This document shows positions 9,686 through 18,728 of a DNA stretch of 64,000 bases, one piece after another (position 1 is the stretch's first letter; every line of letters starts with the position of its first letter). Under the pieces are notes generated by a model. It worked only from the letters and a program-made list of their open reading frames with translations, made no database searches and was not told the origin of the DNA. The translations under genes and the position numbers were made by a program. The stretch spans positions 4,581 through 68,580 of the forward strand of contig DATARD010000407.1 in assembly GCA_036264355.1 (NCBI GenBank), given 5' to 3'. The DNA comes from UBA5704 sp036264355 (GTDB lineage: Bacteria; Acidobacteriota; Thermoanaerobaculia; Multivoradales; UBA5704).

Positions 9686-10869
9686 CGCTTCACCCGCGCC
9701 ATCCAGCCTCCCCAGACCAGACCGATCTGCGCCGAGACCGTGCCGACCAGCCAGGCGACACCCGCGGCCCGGAGGGACATCGGCTCCCGCTTGATGTGCC
9801 AGTACTGGGTCATCCAGTCACCCGCGGCCCGGCTGTAGTCCCAGTGCCGGTTGCTGGCGAAGAACGCGTTGTCGGCGGCCAGCGAGAGCTGGAATTGGGA
9901 AAAGCTCCACTGCACCAGGAGGAAGAGCCCGAGGAAGGCCGCCGCCAGCGCCGGCGCCAACCACCAGCGGGCGCGCCGGCCGGTGGCCTGGACGATCCGG
10001 TCGATCGCGACGGCCGGCACGATCAGCAGCAGCGGAAAGAGCGGCGACGCCATGTGGTCGAGCGGATTGTTGATCGGCGCCAGCTTCGGCTGCGCCGGGA
10101 AGAGCGGCAGGACCCACACCATGACCAGGTTGAGAACGGTGTAGAAAAACGCCGTCGTCGTGGCCGCCCAGCGCCGTCGCGACGACCACGCCACAGCCGC
10201 CAGGAGCAGCGGGTAGACCGCGCACGAGGCTTTATAGAAGTAGGCACCGTGCTGGTCGTTCGGGTAGCTGTCCTCCATGAGCACCGTCGCCACCATGAGC
10301 AGCACGACGCCCGCGGCATAGAGGAACGCCAGGCCCAGAGCGCGCTCTCCGACGTCTCCGGCGCTCTCCGCGGCGCGGTTCTGGCGGGCGAGCACGAGCA
10401 GCATGGCGCCGATCTGGATGGCGATCATCCCCGCCGCCAGCACCATGTGCGGCGGCGAAATGATCTTCACGTCCAGTCCGTAGGCGTTGTGCCACCAGTC
10501 GTCGAACGGCGCCGAGGTGAGCATCGCGATGGCGCCCCAGATCCCCACCCAGGCGCCGAACGGAGCGCGGAACCCCCAGAACGGCACCGCCGCCGCCTTC
10601 TCCTCGGGCGTCCCGGCGAACGTCGTATGGATCGCCAGCCATCCCCCCGACAGCCCGGCCAGCACGCCGCCCAGGTAGATCGCCATGTGCGCCGGCGTCC
10701 AGAACGTGTCGCGGCCGATCGTCATGTGCCACGAGATGTCCCACAGCAGCCCGACGATGATGCTGGTCGAGCCCAGAAGCATGATCGAGACAAACCAGGG
10801 GATCGCCACGGCGCGGGTCGCGCGGGGGACTGGAACGGCAACTTGCGGGGCGGAAGCGAGGGACTCCAT
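9682..10869 (-). CDS. Polytopic membrane protein of unknown function
   Basis: This 395-residue protein has about nine or ten hydrophobic segments and no recognised catalytic domain. Several His/Trp/Asp motifs lie at membrane edges: GLLWDISWHMTIGRDTFW and TPAHMAIY near residues 41-65, and APFDDWWHNAYGLDV with SPPHMVLA near 120-150. Such His-rich loops suggest a metal- or haem-binding membrane protein, but that is inference. It is the first gene of a three-gene operon whose next two members are decayed. That decay raises the question of whether this gene still works. Confidence 0.7.
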   Translation of the reverse strand: MESLASAPQVAVPVPRATRAVAIPWFVSIMLLGSTSIIVGLLWDISWHMTIGRDTFWTPAHMAIYLGGVLAGLSGGWLAIHTTFAGTPEEKAAAVPFWGFRAPFGAWVGIWGAIAMLTSAPFDDWWHNAYGLDVKIISPPHMVLAAGMIAIQIGAMLLVLARQNRAAESAGDVGERALGLAFLYAAGVVLLMVATVLMEDSYPNDQHGAYFYKASCAVYPLLLAAVAWSSRRRWAATTTAFFYTVLNLVMVWVLPLFPAQPKLAPINNPLDHMASPLFPLLLIVPAVAIDRIVQATGRRARWWLAPALAAAFLGLFLLVQWSFSQFQLSLAADNAFFASNRHWDYSRAAGDWMTQYWHIKREPMSLRAAGVAWLVGTVSAQIGLVWGGWMARVKR

Positions 10870-10932
10870 CGGCGGACCTCCGAATCGTCGTCCCTGATCA
10901 TACGTGAGGTGGGGACGGAGGGTTGCGGGGAG

Positions 10933-11477
10933 TCAGGAAGGGCGGGACCGGGGCTTTTCGGATCTCCGGCGAAGAGCCGCGATCTGGCGGGTGTGCCGGG
11001 TTGTCCTCTCCTCGACGACCCGGACTCGGCCATCCAACTTCTTCACCGGGAAGGTGAAGAGGTTCCGAAGCTCCTTCGCCTCCTCTTTGCCGTCTCCCGG
11101 GAGAGATCGAGCCGCTCGTTGACTCCGGCGACGCCCTCGGCGACCAGCTCGATCTTGCTGCGTAGGTCCTCGACCATGATCTGGGTGCTGTGGACCATGT
11201 CCGCCAACTGCTCGACCCGCTCGCTGAGTTGGTCGACACGCTGGTTAACTTGCACGAGACCTTCGCTGAGCTGGTCGACGCGATCACTGAGCTGGTCAAT
11301 ACGCCTATCAAGCCGCTGCTCGACCTGTTCAAGCCGCTGCTCGACCTGTTCAAGCCTCTGCTCGACCTGGTCGAAGCGCTGGTCAACCCGCTCGCCGAGC
11401 TGGTCGAATTGCTGGGTGGATTCTTCCCGCAGCTCGCGAAAACGTTCGTCGAAGTAGGCGATTAGCTCTCGATCCAT
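10933..11477 (-). pseudogene. Frameshifted coiled-coil protein
   Basis: The frame from the ATG at 11477 starts MDRELIAYFDERFRELREES and continues as a long coiled coil built from heptads such as RLEQVEQ and RVDQLSE, encoded by near-perfect 21-bp DNA repeats. It ends at 11043 with an improbable basic tail (AKRRRRSFGTSSPSR). A second frame, entered at about 11094-11104, carries a sensible C terminus (KEEAKELRNLFTF and HTRQIAALRRRSEK) that stops at 10933. A one-base frameshift best explains the pair. The intact form would be about 180 residues. The function is unknown. The gene is divergent from the DNA ligase with a 64-base gap. Confidence 0.6.
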
Positions 11478-11541
11478 ACCACCCTTGTCTCCGTCAATGC
11501 ACAACACGATACCACAGCTCGCGTGGCCTACAATCACCGGG

Positions 11542-13092
11542 ATGCTGCTCGCCGATCTCGTCACCACCTCCCTGCTCGTCGCCGAGACCCGATCGCGCTC
11601 CGCCAAGATCGCCAGCTTGACCGATCTCCTCCGCCGGCTCGGCGCGGACGAGATCGATCCCGCCGTCTCCTGGCTGTCCGGCAACCTGCGGCAGGGCCGG
11701 ATCGGCCTCGGCGGCGCGTCCGTGCGCGACGCCCGGCCTGGGGAAGTCGCCGCCGAGCCGTCGCTCACGATCGGCGAGGTGGATGCCACCTTCGAGCGCA
11801 TCGCCGGCATCACCGGCGCCGGCTCCACCGCCGAACGCGGGCGGCTGCTTTCCGGTCTCCTGGCCCGCGCGACGCAACCCGAGCAGGGCTTCCTGATCCG
11901 CCTGATCTTCGGTGAGCTCCGGCAGGGCGCGCTGGCGGGTTTGATGACCGAAGCGCTCGCCGCCGCGGCAGCGGTACCGGCGGGCGAGGTGCGGCGGGCG
12001 TTGATGCTGGCCGGCGAGCTGCCACCGGTGGCCCGCGCCGCGCTGACCGAAGGGCTCCCCGGTCTCTCCCGCTTCCACCTGCAGCTCTTCCGCCCGCTCC
12101 AGCCCATGCTCGCGCAGCCGGCCGGCGACGTCTCGGACGCCCTCGAAAAGCTCGGCGAGGCCGCCTTCGAGCTGAAATTCGACGGCGCGCGCATCCAGGT
12201 GCACAAGGCGGACGGCGCCGTCCGCGTCTACTCACGCCGCGGCAACGAGGTCACCCACGCCGTGCCGGAGCTGGTCGAATCCGTCCAGGCCCTGCCGGCG
12301 CGCCGGCTCCTCCTCGACGGCGAGGTGATCGCTCTCAAACCCGACGGCTCGCCCTGGCCGTTCCAGGTCACCATGCGCCGCTTCGGCCGCAAGCTCGACG
12401 TCGAACGCCTGCGCGGCGAGCTGCCGCTGACCCCGTTCTTCTTCGACATCCTCCACCTGGACGGCGACGACCTGCTCGACCGCCCGGCCGCCGAGCGGTT
12501 CCAGGCGCTCTCCGAGACGGCACCCTCGCTCACCGTGCCGCGCCTGGTCACCGCCGATCCGGAAGCGGCCGACGCCTTCTTCGCCGACGCTCTCCGCCAT
12601 GGTCACGAGGGCCTGATGGCCAAAGCGGTCGACGCGCCCTACGAAGCCGGCCGGCGCGGCGCCTCCTGGCTCAAGATCAAGCCGGCCCACACGCTCGATC
12701 TCGTCGTCCTCGCCGCCGAATGGGGCCATGGCCGGCGCAACGGCTGGCTCTCCAACCTCCACCTCGGCGCCCGCGATCCCGGCAACGGAGCGTTCGTCAT
12801 GCTCGGCAAGACCTTCAAAGGGCTGACCGACGAAATCCTCGCCTGGCAGACGCAAAAATTCCAGGAGATCGCCCTCGCCACCGACGGCTGGACCGTCCAC
12901 CTGCGCCCCGAGCTCGTCGTCGAGGTCGCCTTCAACGACGTCCAGGAGAGCCCGCAATACCCCGCCGGCATGGCCCTCCGCTTCGCCCGCGTCAAACGCT
13001 ACCGGCCCGACAAAACCGCCGCCGAGGCGGACACGATCGAGGCGGTGCGGCAGATCTTCCTCAATGCCCAATCCCCTCCGCCTCCACCGTGA
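11542..13092 (+). CDS. ATP-dependent DNA ligase
   Basis: The product is 516 residues from the ATG at 11542; an earlier in-frame Met adds 19 residues unlike the family. Domain order is the N-terminal DNA-binding domain (about 1-185), nucleotidyltransferase domain (about 190-390) and OB-fold domain. Motif I is ELKFDGARIQVHK near residue 210, with the Lys that takes AMP. Further motifs include LDGEVIAL, FFDILHLDG, EGLMAKA and WLKIKPAH. It seals nicks using ATP and differs from the NAD-dependent LigA used in replication, so repair is the likely role. There is no Ku or polymerase/nuclease domain nearby, so it is not an obvious LigD system. It overlaps the convergent permease gene by 32 bases. Confidence 0.9.
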   Translation: MLLADLVTTSLLVAETRSRSAKIASLTDLLRRLGADEIDPAVSWLSGNLRQGRIGLGGASVRDARPGEVAAEPSLTIGEVDATFERIAGITGAGSTAERGRLLSGLLARATQPEQGFLIRLIFGELRQGALAGLMTEALAAAAAVPAGEVRRALMLAGELPPVARAALTEGLPGLSRFHLQLFRPLQPMLAQPAGDVSDALEKLGEAAFELKFDGARIQVHKADGAVRVYSRRGNEVTHAVPELVESVQALPARRLLLDGEVIALKPDGSPWPFQVTMRRFGRKLDVERLRGELPLTPFFFDILHLDGDDLLDRPAAERFQALSETAPSLTVPRLVTADPEAADAFFADALRHGHEGLMAKAVDAPYEAGRRGASWLKIKPAHTLDLVVLAAEWGHGRRNGWLSNLHLGARDPGNGAFVMLGKTFKGLTDEILAWQTQKFQEIALATDGWTVHLRPELVVEVAFNDVQESPQYPAGMALRFARVKRYRPDKTAAEADTIEAVRQIFLNAQSPPPPP

Positions 13093-14626
13093 TCCACGGC
13101 GCGATGAAGAAAAGGACAGCCACCGCGGCGTAGCCGAGCGCCCAGGGCCAGGCCGGCCGGAGGGAGACCACGGTGTCCCCCGGCGTCCAGGCGTAGGAGT
13201 GGATCAGGCCGAGGGTAGAGAGGACGGCGGCCACGGCGGACCAGCAGGCCGCACGGCGGAACCGGCGCTCCAGAAGCTCGACGGACAGGGCGGCGAGGAT
13301 CATCGCGCTGAGGATGAATCCCTGCTCCAGGGCGAAGGCGCCATGGATCCAGGTGTCCGAGCGCAGGAACGCCGGGATCAGGTCGGCGGTGAACTGCACC
13401 CGGCCCGGCAGGCCGACCCCGGCGGCGCGCAGCCCGCTTTTCGCCATCAACGCGCCCCAGGCGGCCACCCCCGGCAGCAATCCAACCACCACCGCCGGCG
13501 CGTGCTCCGGCGGCGTCGCCAGGAACGCCTGCGCGGTGATCACGATGCCGATCCACAGCACGATCGCCATGCCGGCGTCGATCGGCACCGCCCAGGCGAT
13601 GTAGGACAGCGTGCCGCTGAGCCCGACGATGGCGAAGAAAACCCCGTTCAGCACCGAGTAGCCGGCCCGCGCGCCCAGGGCCTTCCATCCCGGATGGCCG
13701 ATGTAGATGGTGGTCGGAAAGCACGACCCGAAGAGCGCCGCGGCAATCGTTCCGATCCCGTTGACGGCCATCGACGGCCGCGTCGCGAACCCGTCTCCCG
13801 CGGCCTCGGCCGATTCGATGTTCTGGAGCGAGCCGATGACGTTGAACAGCCCCATCGGGATGATCACCGACAGATAGGCCACCCACTGCCCGCCCCGCAG
13901 CGCCGCGATGAGGTCGCCGATCACCGGGATCGGCAGGTAGAGGCCGGCCGCGACGACCGGCCGTGGCCCGACCGGTGCGAGCCCGGTCATCCAGGCGATC
14001 GCGGTCCCCAGCGCCACGGCGACGAAGCCGCCGGGCAGGCCGCCGCGGAAGCGCACCCGTCCGAAGTAGGTCAGCAGCACCAGGCCCAGGGTCACCAGCC
14101 CGACCACCGGCCGCGCATAGGTCCGGAACAGGAAGCCGATCGAGATGAACGTCATCGCGATGCCGGCCAGGGTGGACAGCAAGGCAGCCCGTGGCGTGAA
14201 CCGCCGGATCGTCCCCGCCACGAACGCGCCGGCGAGCTCGATGAGCCCCGAGCCCAGGCACGCCACCAGACCGGCCTGCCACGCCACCCGCACCGGGTCC
14301 GCCGCCCCCGCCGCCTCGGCCGCCAGCTTGGCCGGCAGCATGACGAGAAAGACGAAGGCGAACAGCGAAATCGTGTTGATCCCGTAGGGCAGGGCGCAGA
14401 CGTCGTGGCGGCCTGTCCTGGCGGCCAGCTTGAGCGCCTGCCGGGCATAATAGAAGTTGCCCACCACGAGCGACACCGCAACTCCCGGCAGCACCCGCCC
14501 GTAGATCAGCTCAGCGGGAAACCCCAGCACGGAACGACATAAAGCATCAATCAGCAGGAGCTGAACAAGATTGTCGAGCGCAAGGCCAAAGAATCCGTCC
14601 ACGTCCCCCCGGACGAGCCAACGCAT
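13061..14626 (-). CDS. NCS2-type nucleobase permease-like membrane protein
   Basis: This 521-residue protein has about 12-14 hydrophobic segments. It resembles the NCS2 (xanthine/uracil permease) superfamily: ALDNLVQLLLIDALCR at the start, GNFYYARQALKLAA, then MTFISIGFLFRTYARPVVGL, and the helix-break region IIPMGLFNVIGSLQNIESAEA with SCFPTTIYIGHPGWK (about residues 290-350), corresponding to the substrate-site segments. Nucleobase or related import by proton symport is the family role, but the substrate cannot be read from sequence. GGGAGA precedes the ATG by six bases. It stands alone, with HutD upstream on the same strand after a 118-base gap. Confidence 0.75.
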   Translation of the reverse strand: MRWLVRGDVDGFFGLALDNLVQLLLIDALCRSVLGFPAELIYGRVLPGVAVSLVVGNFYYARQALKLAARTGRHDVCALPYGINTISLFAFVFLVMLPAKLAAEAAGAADPVRVAWQAGLVACLGSGLIELAGAFVAGTIRRFTPRAALLSTLAGIAMTFISIGFLFRTYARPVVGLVTLGLVLLTYFGRVRFRGGLPGGFVAVALGTAIAWMTGLAPVGPRPVVAAGLYLPIPVIGDLIAALRGGQWVAYLSVIIPMGLFNVIGSLQNIESAEAAGDGFATRPSMAVNGIGTIAAALFGSCFPTTIYIGHPGWKALGARAGYSVLNGVFFAIVGLSGTLSYIAWAVPIDAGMAIVLWIGIVITAQAFLATPPEHAPAVVVGLLPGVAAWGALMAKSGLRAAGVGLPGRVQFTADLIPAFLRSDTWIHGAFALEQGFILSAMILAALSVELLERRFRRAACWSAVAAVLSTLGLIHSYAWTPGDTVVSLRPAWPWALGYAAVAVLFFIAPWITVEAEGIGH

Positions 14627-14744
14627 AAGAGATCTCCCACAAACAAAACGACAGTGGGTGGAAGAATAGCAGAACGGAGCCGGAGCGGCTTAACGTGACA
14701 ATTCGAAGATGAAGGAAACTGTTCAAGCTGACAGAGTGCGCGCT

Positions 14745-15314
14745 TCAGCAGGCCAGGAGGCGCACCACGACCAAGGCACCCAGCGCAGCCGGTTCCAGAT
14801 CCAGGCCGGCCGTCCCCTCCGGCAGCACGACGCCTTCTCCGGTTGCCAGGAGCATGGAATCCGCGAGCCGCCAGGCGCCGTGCACGGCGAGGACCACCAG
14901 GCCGTCGCAGGGACGGACGTGGACGCCGCTCCGTGCCACCTCGACCGCGGCCCACATCACGCCGCGGCGGGTCATGACGTTCAGATCCTGTGACGGCCCG
15001 CCAAGGAGGCTGGCCGAGATCGCGGCCTCGCCGGCAAACGCGAACGGCACCAGAGGCTCGTTGAGCAGATGGTCCATCGGGGGCATCGTCTCCGCGGACC
15101 GCAGCCGGACGCCCGGACCGGCGAGCAGCAGGATCTGCCGGTCGACGCCGGGAAAGGCCGAGAAAGGACCGTCCTGGGCGATTTCGGCCACGCTGACCCG
15201 CCAGGCGAAATCCCCCGTCCCGGCAGCCGGCGGCATCACGGCGATCTCCCGCGTGAAACCGCCGCCGTTTCTCCACGGCTGCGCGGGAAGGGAGCTCAGA
15301 ACGAATCGACGCAT
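14745..15314 (-). CDS. HutD/Ves family protein
   Basis: The product is 189 residues and cupin-like. The conserved family signature QPWRNGGGFTREIAV is at residues 12-26, followed by FAWRVSVAEIAQDGPFSAFP and GVDRQILLLAGPGVRL (about 38-75), which is diagnostic for HutD. HutD occurs in histidine-utilisation operons of proteobacteria and is proposed to sense or buffer pathway intermediates (family knowledge). No hutHUGI gene is in this window, so a direct role in histidine breakdown is not supported here. No clear ribosome-binding site is visible before the ATG. Confidence 0.85.
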   Translation of the reverse strand: MRRFVLSSLPAQPWRNGGGFTREIAVMPPAAGTGDFAWRVSVAEIAQDGPFSAFPGVDRQILLLAGPGVRLRSAETMPPMDHLLNEPLVPFAFAGEAAISASLLGGPSQDLNVMTRRGVMWAAVEVARSGVHVRPCDGLVVLAVHGAWRLADSMLLATGEGVVLPEGTAGLDLEPAALGALVVVRLLAC

Positions 15315-15478
15315 AAGCTGATTGACGTAGAGGTGGCCACGAGGGTACCGGACGCGGTATGGTCTTCGCTCCAGCGCGAGGCCGCAACGGAAGCCGGGCT
15401 GCCTGGTTATTCTACCCTTCCATTCCGGCGGCGTTGCGATTATCTTCTAGGCCCACGACGAGAAGGAACCGGAGCTGT

Positions 15479-16951
15479 ATGACGGACCTACACAAGCGCG
15501 AGGCGGACATTCAAGACAACGAAGGCACGCTCCTCGAGGACGCGCCCGACTCTGCCACTGCCCCCATGTCTCCCGATTCACCGAGTGCGGCCGCCGAGCC
15601 AGCGGACGCCGAGCCGCCGGCCGCCGAGCCGGAAGAACCCCTCCCCGAGGCGCTCGCCGCGGAGGAGCCCGGCAGCTCAGGGGAGGCACAGGCCGCCGCG
15701 GAAGCGCACGCCGAAGCGGCACCGATCCCCGCCCAGCAGCTCGCCGGCCGCGTCGATGCCCTCGAGCGGCAGGTGGAGGCGGCGAAGGACCGGGCACGCC
15801 TGCTGAGCCGCGTCCAGGCCCTGCGCAAGCGGGTCGACGAAGCGGTGTTCGAGCCGCCCGCCGCGGAGCCTGCCGGCGAGACGGCGACGGAGCCGGCCGG
15901 CGAAGCAACCACCGAGCCGGCGGCACCAGCCGACGAAAAGGCCGGGCTCCTGGCGCGCCTCGCGCACCTCGAAAGCGAGATCCAGGCGCACCTCGACGAG
16001 AATCTGCGGCGCAAGGAGGCCCTGGTCCTCAAGGCCGAGGAGCTCAGCCCCTCGACCGAATGGAAGGAGACCTCCGACGCCATCAAGGCCCTCCAGGCCG
16101 AGTGGAAGACGATCGGGCCGGTGCCGCAGGACCGCTCGCAGGACCTCTGGCAGCGCTTCCGCAAGGCGGGCAACACCTTCTTCGAGCGCCTCCAGGAGCA
16201 CCGCAAGGAGGCGTCGCAGGGGACCGAGGAGAACCTGCACCTCAAGGAAGCCCTCTGCGTCCGGGCCGAGGAGCTGAGCAACTCGACCGACTGGAAGGGC
16301 GCCGCCGAGGCGATCAAGGGGCTTCAGGCCGAGTGGAAGGCGGTGGGCCCCGCCCCGCGCGAGCAGGCCGACGCGGTCTGGAAGCGCTTCCGCAAAGCGG
16401 CGGACGTCTTCTTCGAGCGCCGCAAGGAGCATTCGGACAAGCTGCGCAAGGAGCAGGAGGAGAACCTGCGGCGCAAGGAAGCGCTGGTCGCCCGGGCCGA
16501 GGAGCACAGCAAGTCCACACAGTGGAAGGCCACGGTGCAGGCGATCAAGGAGCTGCAGGCCGAGTGGCGGACGGTCGGTCCCGCGCCGAGCAACAAGGCC
16601 GAAAGCGTCTGGCGCCGCTTCCGCGCCGCCATCGATCTCTTCTTCGAGCGCCAGGCCGCCTACTTCGCGCAGCGCAACCAGGACTCCGACAAGCGGCAGG
16701 ACCAGATGCTGGATGCCCTGGAACGCAAACGCGAGCAGGCCAACCGGGTGCGCGAGTCGATCGACCGCGACGAGGACAACCTGAAGCGCTGGCGCGCCAC
16801 CCTCGCCGACCTCCAGCCCGGCGACCGCGGCGACGAGCTGCGCGCCAGCCACGACGCCAAGATTTCAGATGTCGAAGCCAAGCTCCCCGCCAAGCGTCAG
16901 CGCCTGGACGAGCTGGAAGAGGCCATCAAAGAGATCGCGGCGAAGCTGTAG
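15479..16951 (+). CDS. DUF349 repeat protein
   Basis: The 490-residue protein starts at the ATG at 15479, after AGAAGGAA. The N-terminal 125 residues are acidic and Ala/Pro/Glu-rich, probably disordered. A helical segment follows, then three DUF349 repeats of about 75 residues (about 180-405). Each has a pattern like LKAEELSPSTEWKET, IKALQAEWKTIGPVP and LWQRFRKAGNTFFERLQEH. The C terminus is a coiled coil with DRDEDNLKRWRATLADL. The family occurs widely in bacteria as soluble helical repeat proteins and has no agreed biochemical role. It appears monocistronic. Confidence 0.85.
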   Translation: MTDLHKREADIQDNEGTLLEDAPDSATAPMSPDSPSAAAEPADAEPPAAEPEEPLPEALAAEEPGSSGEAQAAAEAHAEAAPIPAQQLAGRVDALERQVEAAKDRARLLSRVQALRKRVDEAVFEPPAAEPAGETATEPAGEATTEPAAPADEKAGLLARLAHLESEIQAHLDENLRRKEALVLKAEELSPSTEWKETSDAIKALQAEWKTIGPVPQDRSQDLWQRFRKAGNTFFERLQEHRKEASQGTEENLHLKEALCVRAEELSNSTDWKGAAEAIKGLQAEWKAVGPAPREQADAVWKRFRKAADVFFERRKEHSDKLRKEQEENLRRKEALVARAEEHSKSTQWKATVQAIKELQAEWRTVGPAPSNKAESVWRRFRAAIDLFFERQAAYFAQRNQDSDKRQDQMLDALERKREQANRVRESIDRDEDNLKRWRATLADLQPGDRGDELRASHDAKISDVEAKLPAKRQRLDELEEAIKEIAAKL

Positions 16952-17035
16952 GCGGGAGGTCAGGATTCCCGATACCGCTCGGGCGCGTACCGGCTCGCGA
17001 GTAAACCGGTTGCTTCCTCGACGTTGAGGAGCGTC

Positions 17036-18214
17036 GTGCTCGTCTCCATCGTCTCAATCATTGCGCTCGCCGCCGTCGTCACGGCCCTCTTCGCCCTGAC
17101 GCCTCTCGACATCGCGGCAGCCCGGCTCTTCTATCGCCCCGACGCCCTCGATCCCTGGCCGCTGGCCAAAGAGCTGCCATGGTCCCTGCTCTATCGCCTG
17201 GCGCCCTGGATCACGGCCTCCCTGGTGATCGCGGGCCTCGCCGCGCTGGCCGTGGGATGGCTGCGCGACCGGCCCGCGGCGCGCCGGCACGGCATCTTCC
17301 TGCTGCTCAGCGTCGTGCTCGGCCCCGGCCTCCTGGTCAACGCGGTCTTCAAGGATCATTGGCACCGCCCGCGGCCGCGCGACATCGTGCAATTCGGGGG
17401 GCCGCTCCACTACCGGCCCGCTCCCCTGCCGGGCGGCGAAGGCGGCGCGTCGTTTCCGTGCGGCCATTGTTCGGTAGGGTTTCTCTATGCTGCCGGCTGG
17501 TGGGTGTGGAAGCGGAGCCGTCCGGCCTGGGCGTGGACATCGCTCGTGGCCGGGCTGGCGGCCGGCTTCGCCCTGGGTCTCGGCCGCATGGCGGCGGGTG
17601 GTCACTTCCTGTCGGACGTGGTCTGGTCGGCGCTGCTCGCGCTGGCCGTGGCGCACGTCCTATCGATTTTCGTGCTGCGTGCCCCGGTCCGCGAGTTGCG
17701 GATCACTCCGGCCCTCGCGGCGATTGCGGTGATTGCAGCGCTGGGAGGCACCGGCGTGCTCCTGGCGCTCTTCGCGGCTCCCCACGGCGCCAGGCTCACG
17801 GCGAGCCTGCCGCTCTCCTCTCTGCCGCGAGCACCGCGAGCCTTCGAAGTCACTGCACGCACCGCGAACATCGTGATCGTGATCGTCGATGCGCCGGCGG
17901 AGCAGATCTCCATCGAAGGTGAGCTCCACGGCTTCGGCCTGCCCGGAAGCCGGCTCGATACGCACGTCGATTTCGCCCCGGACCCAGTTCCCACGCTGCG
18001 CTACACCATCGAGCAGCACGGCTGGTTCACCGACCTCGACGGCTCCGCCACCCTCCGCGTGCCGGTGGGCGAGCTCGAGCGCATCGCCGTGCGTGTCGAG
18101 CGCGGCAACATCCAGGTGAGGGACACCACCAAGGAGAGCGTGGTCGAAAAAGGAAGGCTGAAGCTCGACCTGCGCTCCTCGACCGGGCACGTGCAGGTCA
18201 GACCTCGTGCATGA
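17036..18214 (+). CDS. PAP2-family lipid phosphatase with C-terminal beta domain
   Basis: The membrane phosphatase domain has all three PAP2 motifs: KDHWHRPRPR (about residue 107), FPCGHCSVGF (about 142) and GRMAAGGHFLSD (about 186), with five or six hydrophobic segments. Catalytic His residues are in the second and third motifs. After the last membrane segment (about residue 260) there is a beta-rich domain of about 130 residues resembling DUF4097-like adhesin folds (NIVIVIVDAPAEQ, SATLRVPVGELE, RGNIQVRD). The GTG at 17036 is preferred because GAGGAG lies four bases upstream; an in-frame TTG at 17024 lacks a site. Substrates of the family include undecaprenyl pyrophosphate and phosphatidic acid. 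The fused beta domain is unusual. Confidence 0.8.
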   Translation: MLVSIVSIIALAAVVTALFALTPLDIAAARLFYRPDALDPWPLAKELPWSLLYRLAPWITASLVIAGLAALAVGWLRDRPAARRHGIFLLLSVVLGPGLLVNAVFKDHWHRPRPRDIVQFGGPLHYRPAPLPGGEGGASFPCGHCSVGFLYAAGWWVWKRSRPAWAWTSLVAGLAAGFALGLGRMAAGGHFLSDVVWSALLALAVAHVLSIFVLRAPVRELRITPALAAIAVIAALGGTGVLLALFAAPHGARLTASLPLSSLPRAPRAFEVTARTANIVIVIVDAPAEQISIEGELHGFGLPGSRLDTHVDFAPDPVPTLRYTIEQHGWFTDLDGSATLRVPVGELERIAVRVERGNIQVRDTTKESVVEKGRLKLDLRSSTGHVQVRPRA

Positions 18215-18524
18215 TCATGCCGAAGGGCGCGGAGGAATCCGCTTCGAGGCGGACGAGCTCGATCCGGCGTTCCTCCGGCTGATTCTTCTCGTCCAGGTTG
18301 GTCCACGTCGCGAACCAGCGTGAGCACAGATAGAAGACCGCGAGCCCCGCCTCGTCGGGCGTGTAGCTCGGGCCTGGGTAGTCGTCGGGACCGGCCCCTT
18401 CGATCGGCGAGAACTGCATCTCGACCACGAGGTCGTAGAGGTCGCGCCGCGTCTGCTCCGAGTAGCGGTCGAGATCGAGCGTCCGGGGCTCGCGCCCGCG
18501 CCTCTCCGTCTGTGTGTCAGCCAT
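18198..18524 (-). CDS. Small protein of unknown function
   Basis: The 108-residue soluble protein begins MADTQTERRGREPRTLDLDR. It has no signal peptide or membrane segment. The central part PGPSYTPDEAGLAVFYLCSR and the tail EADSSAPFGMIMHEV show no motif I recognise. It overlaps the convergent PAP2 gene by 17 bases. Coding is supported by codon-position composition like its neighbours and a compact length, but not by any family match. Confidence 0.55.
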   Translation of the reverse strand: MADTQTERRGREPRTLDLDRYSEQTRRDLYDLVVEMQFSPIEGAGPDDYPGPSYTPDEAGLAVFYLCSRWFATWTNLDEKNQPEERRIELVRLEADSSAPFGMIMHEV

Positions 18525-18728
18525 TCATCCCTCCAAAGCCTCGAACGGCAAGGATCGTAGAGCGGATCGCGATTTCTGCTCCAAGTAACTTAAACTTCCC
18601 TTCAAACAGGGGTGTCTGGTGCACTCCGTGGCTGGATCACGCAACGAAAGGCGTTTCGGTGTCACGAAAACGGGCCGGCGCGCACTTTGGTCCATTGAGA
18701 GCTGTTCCGCATTCATGGAGGGTCCTGA

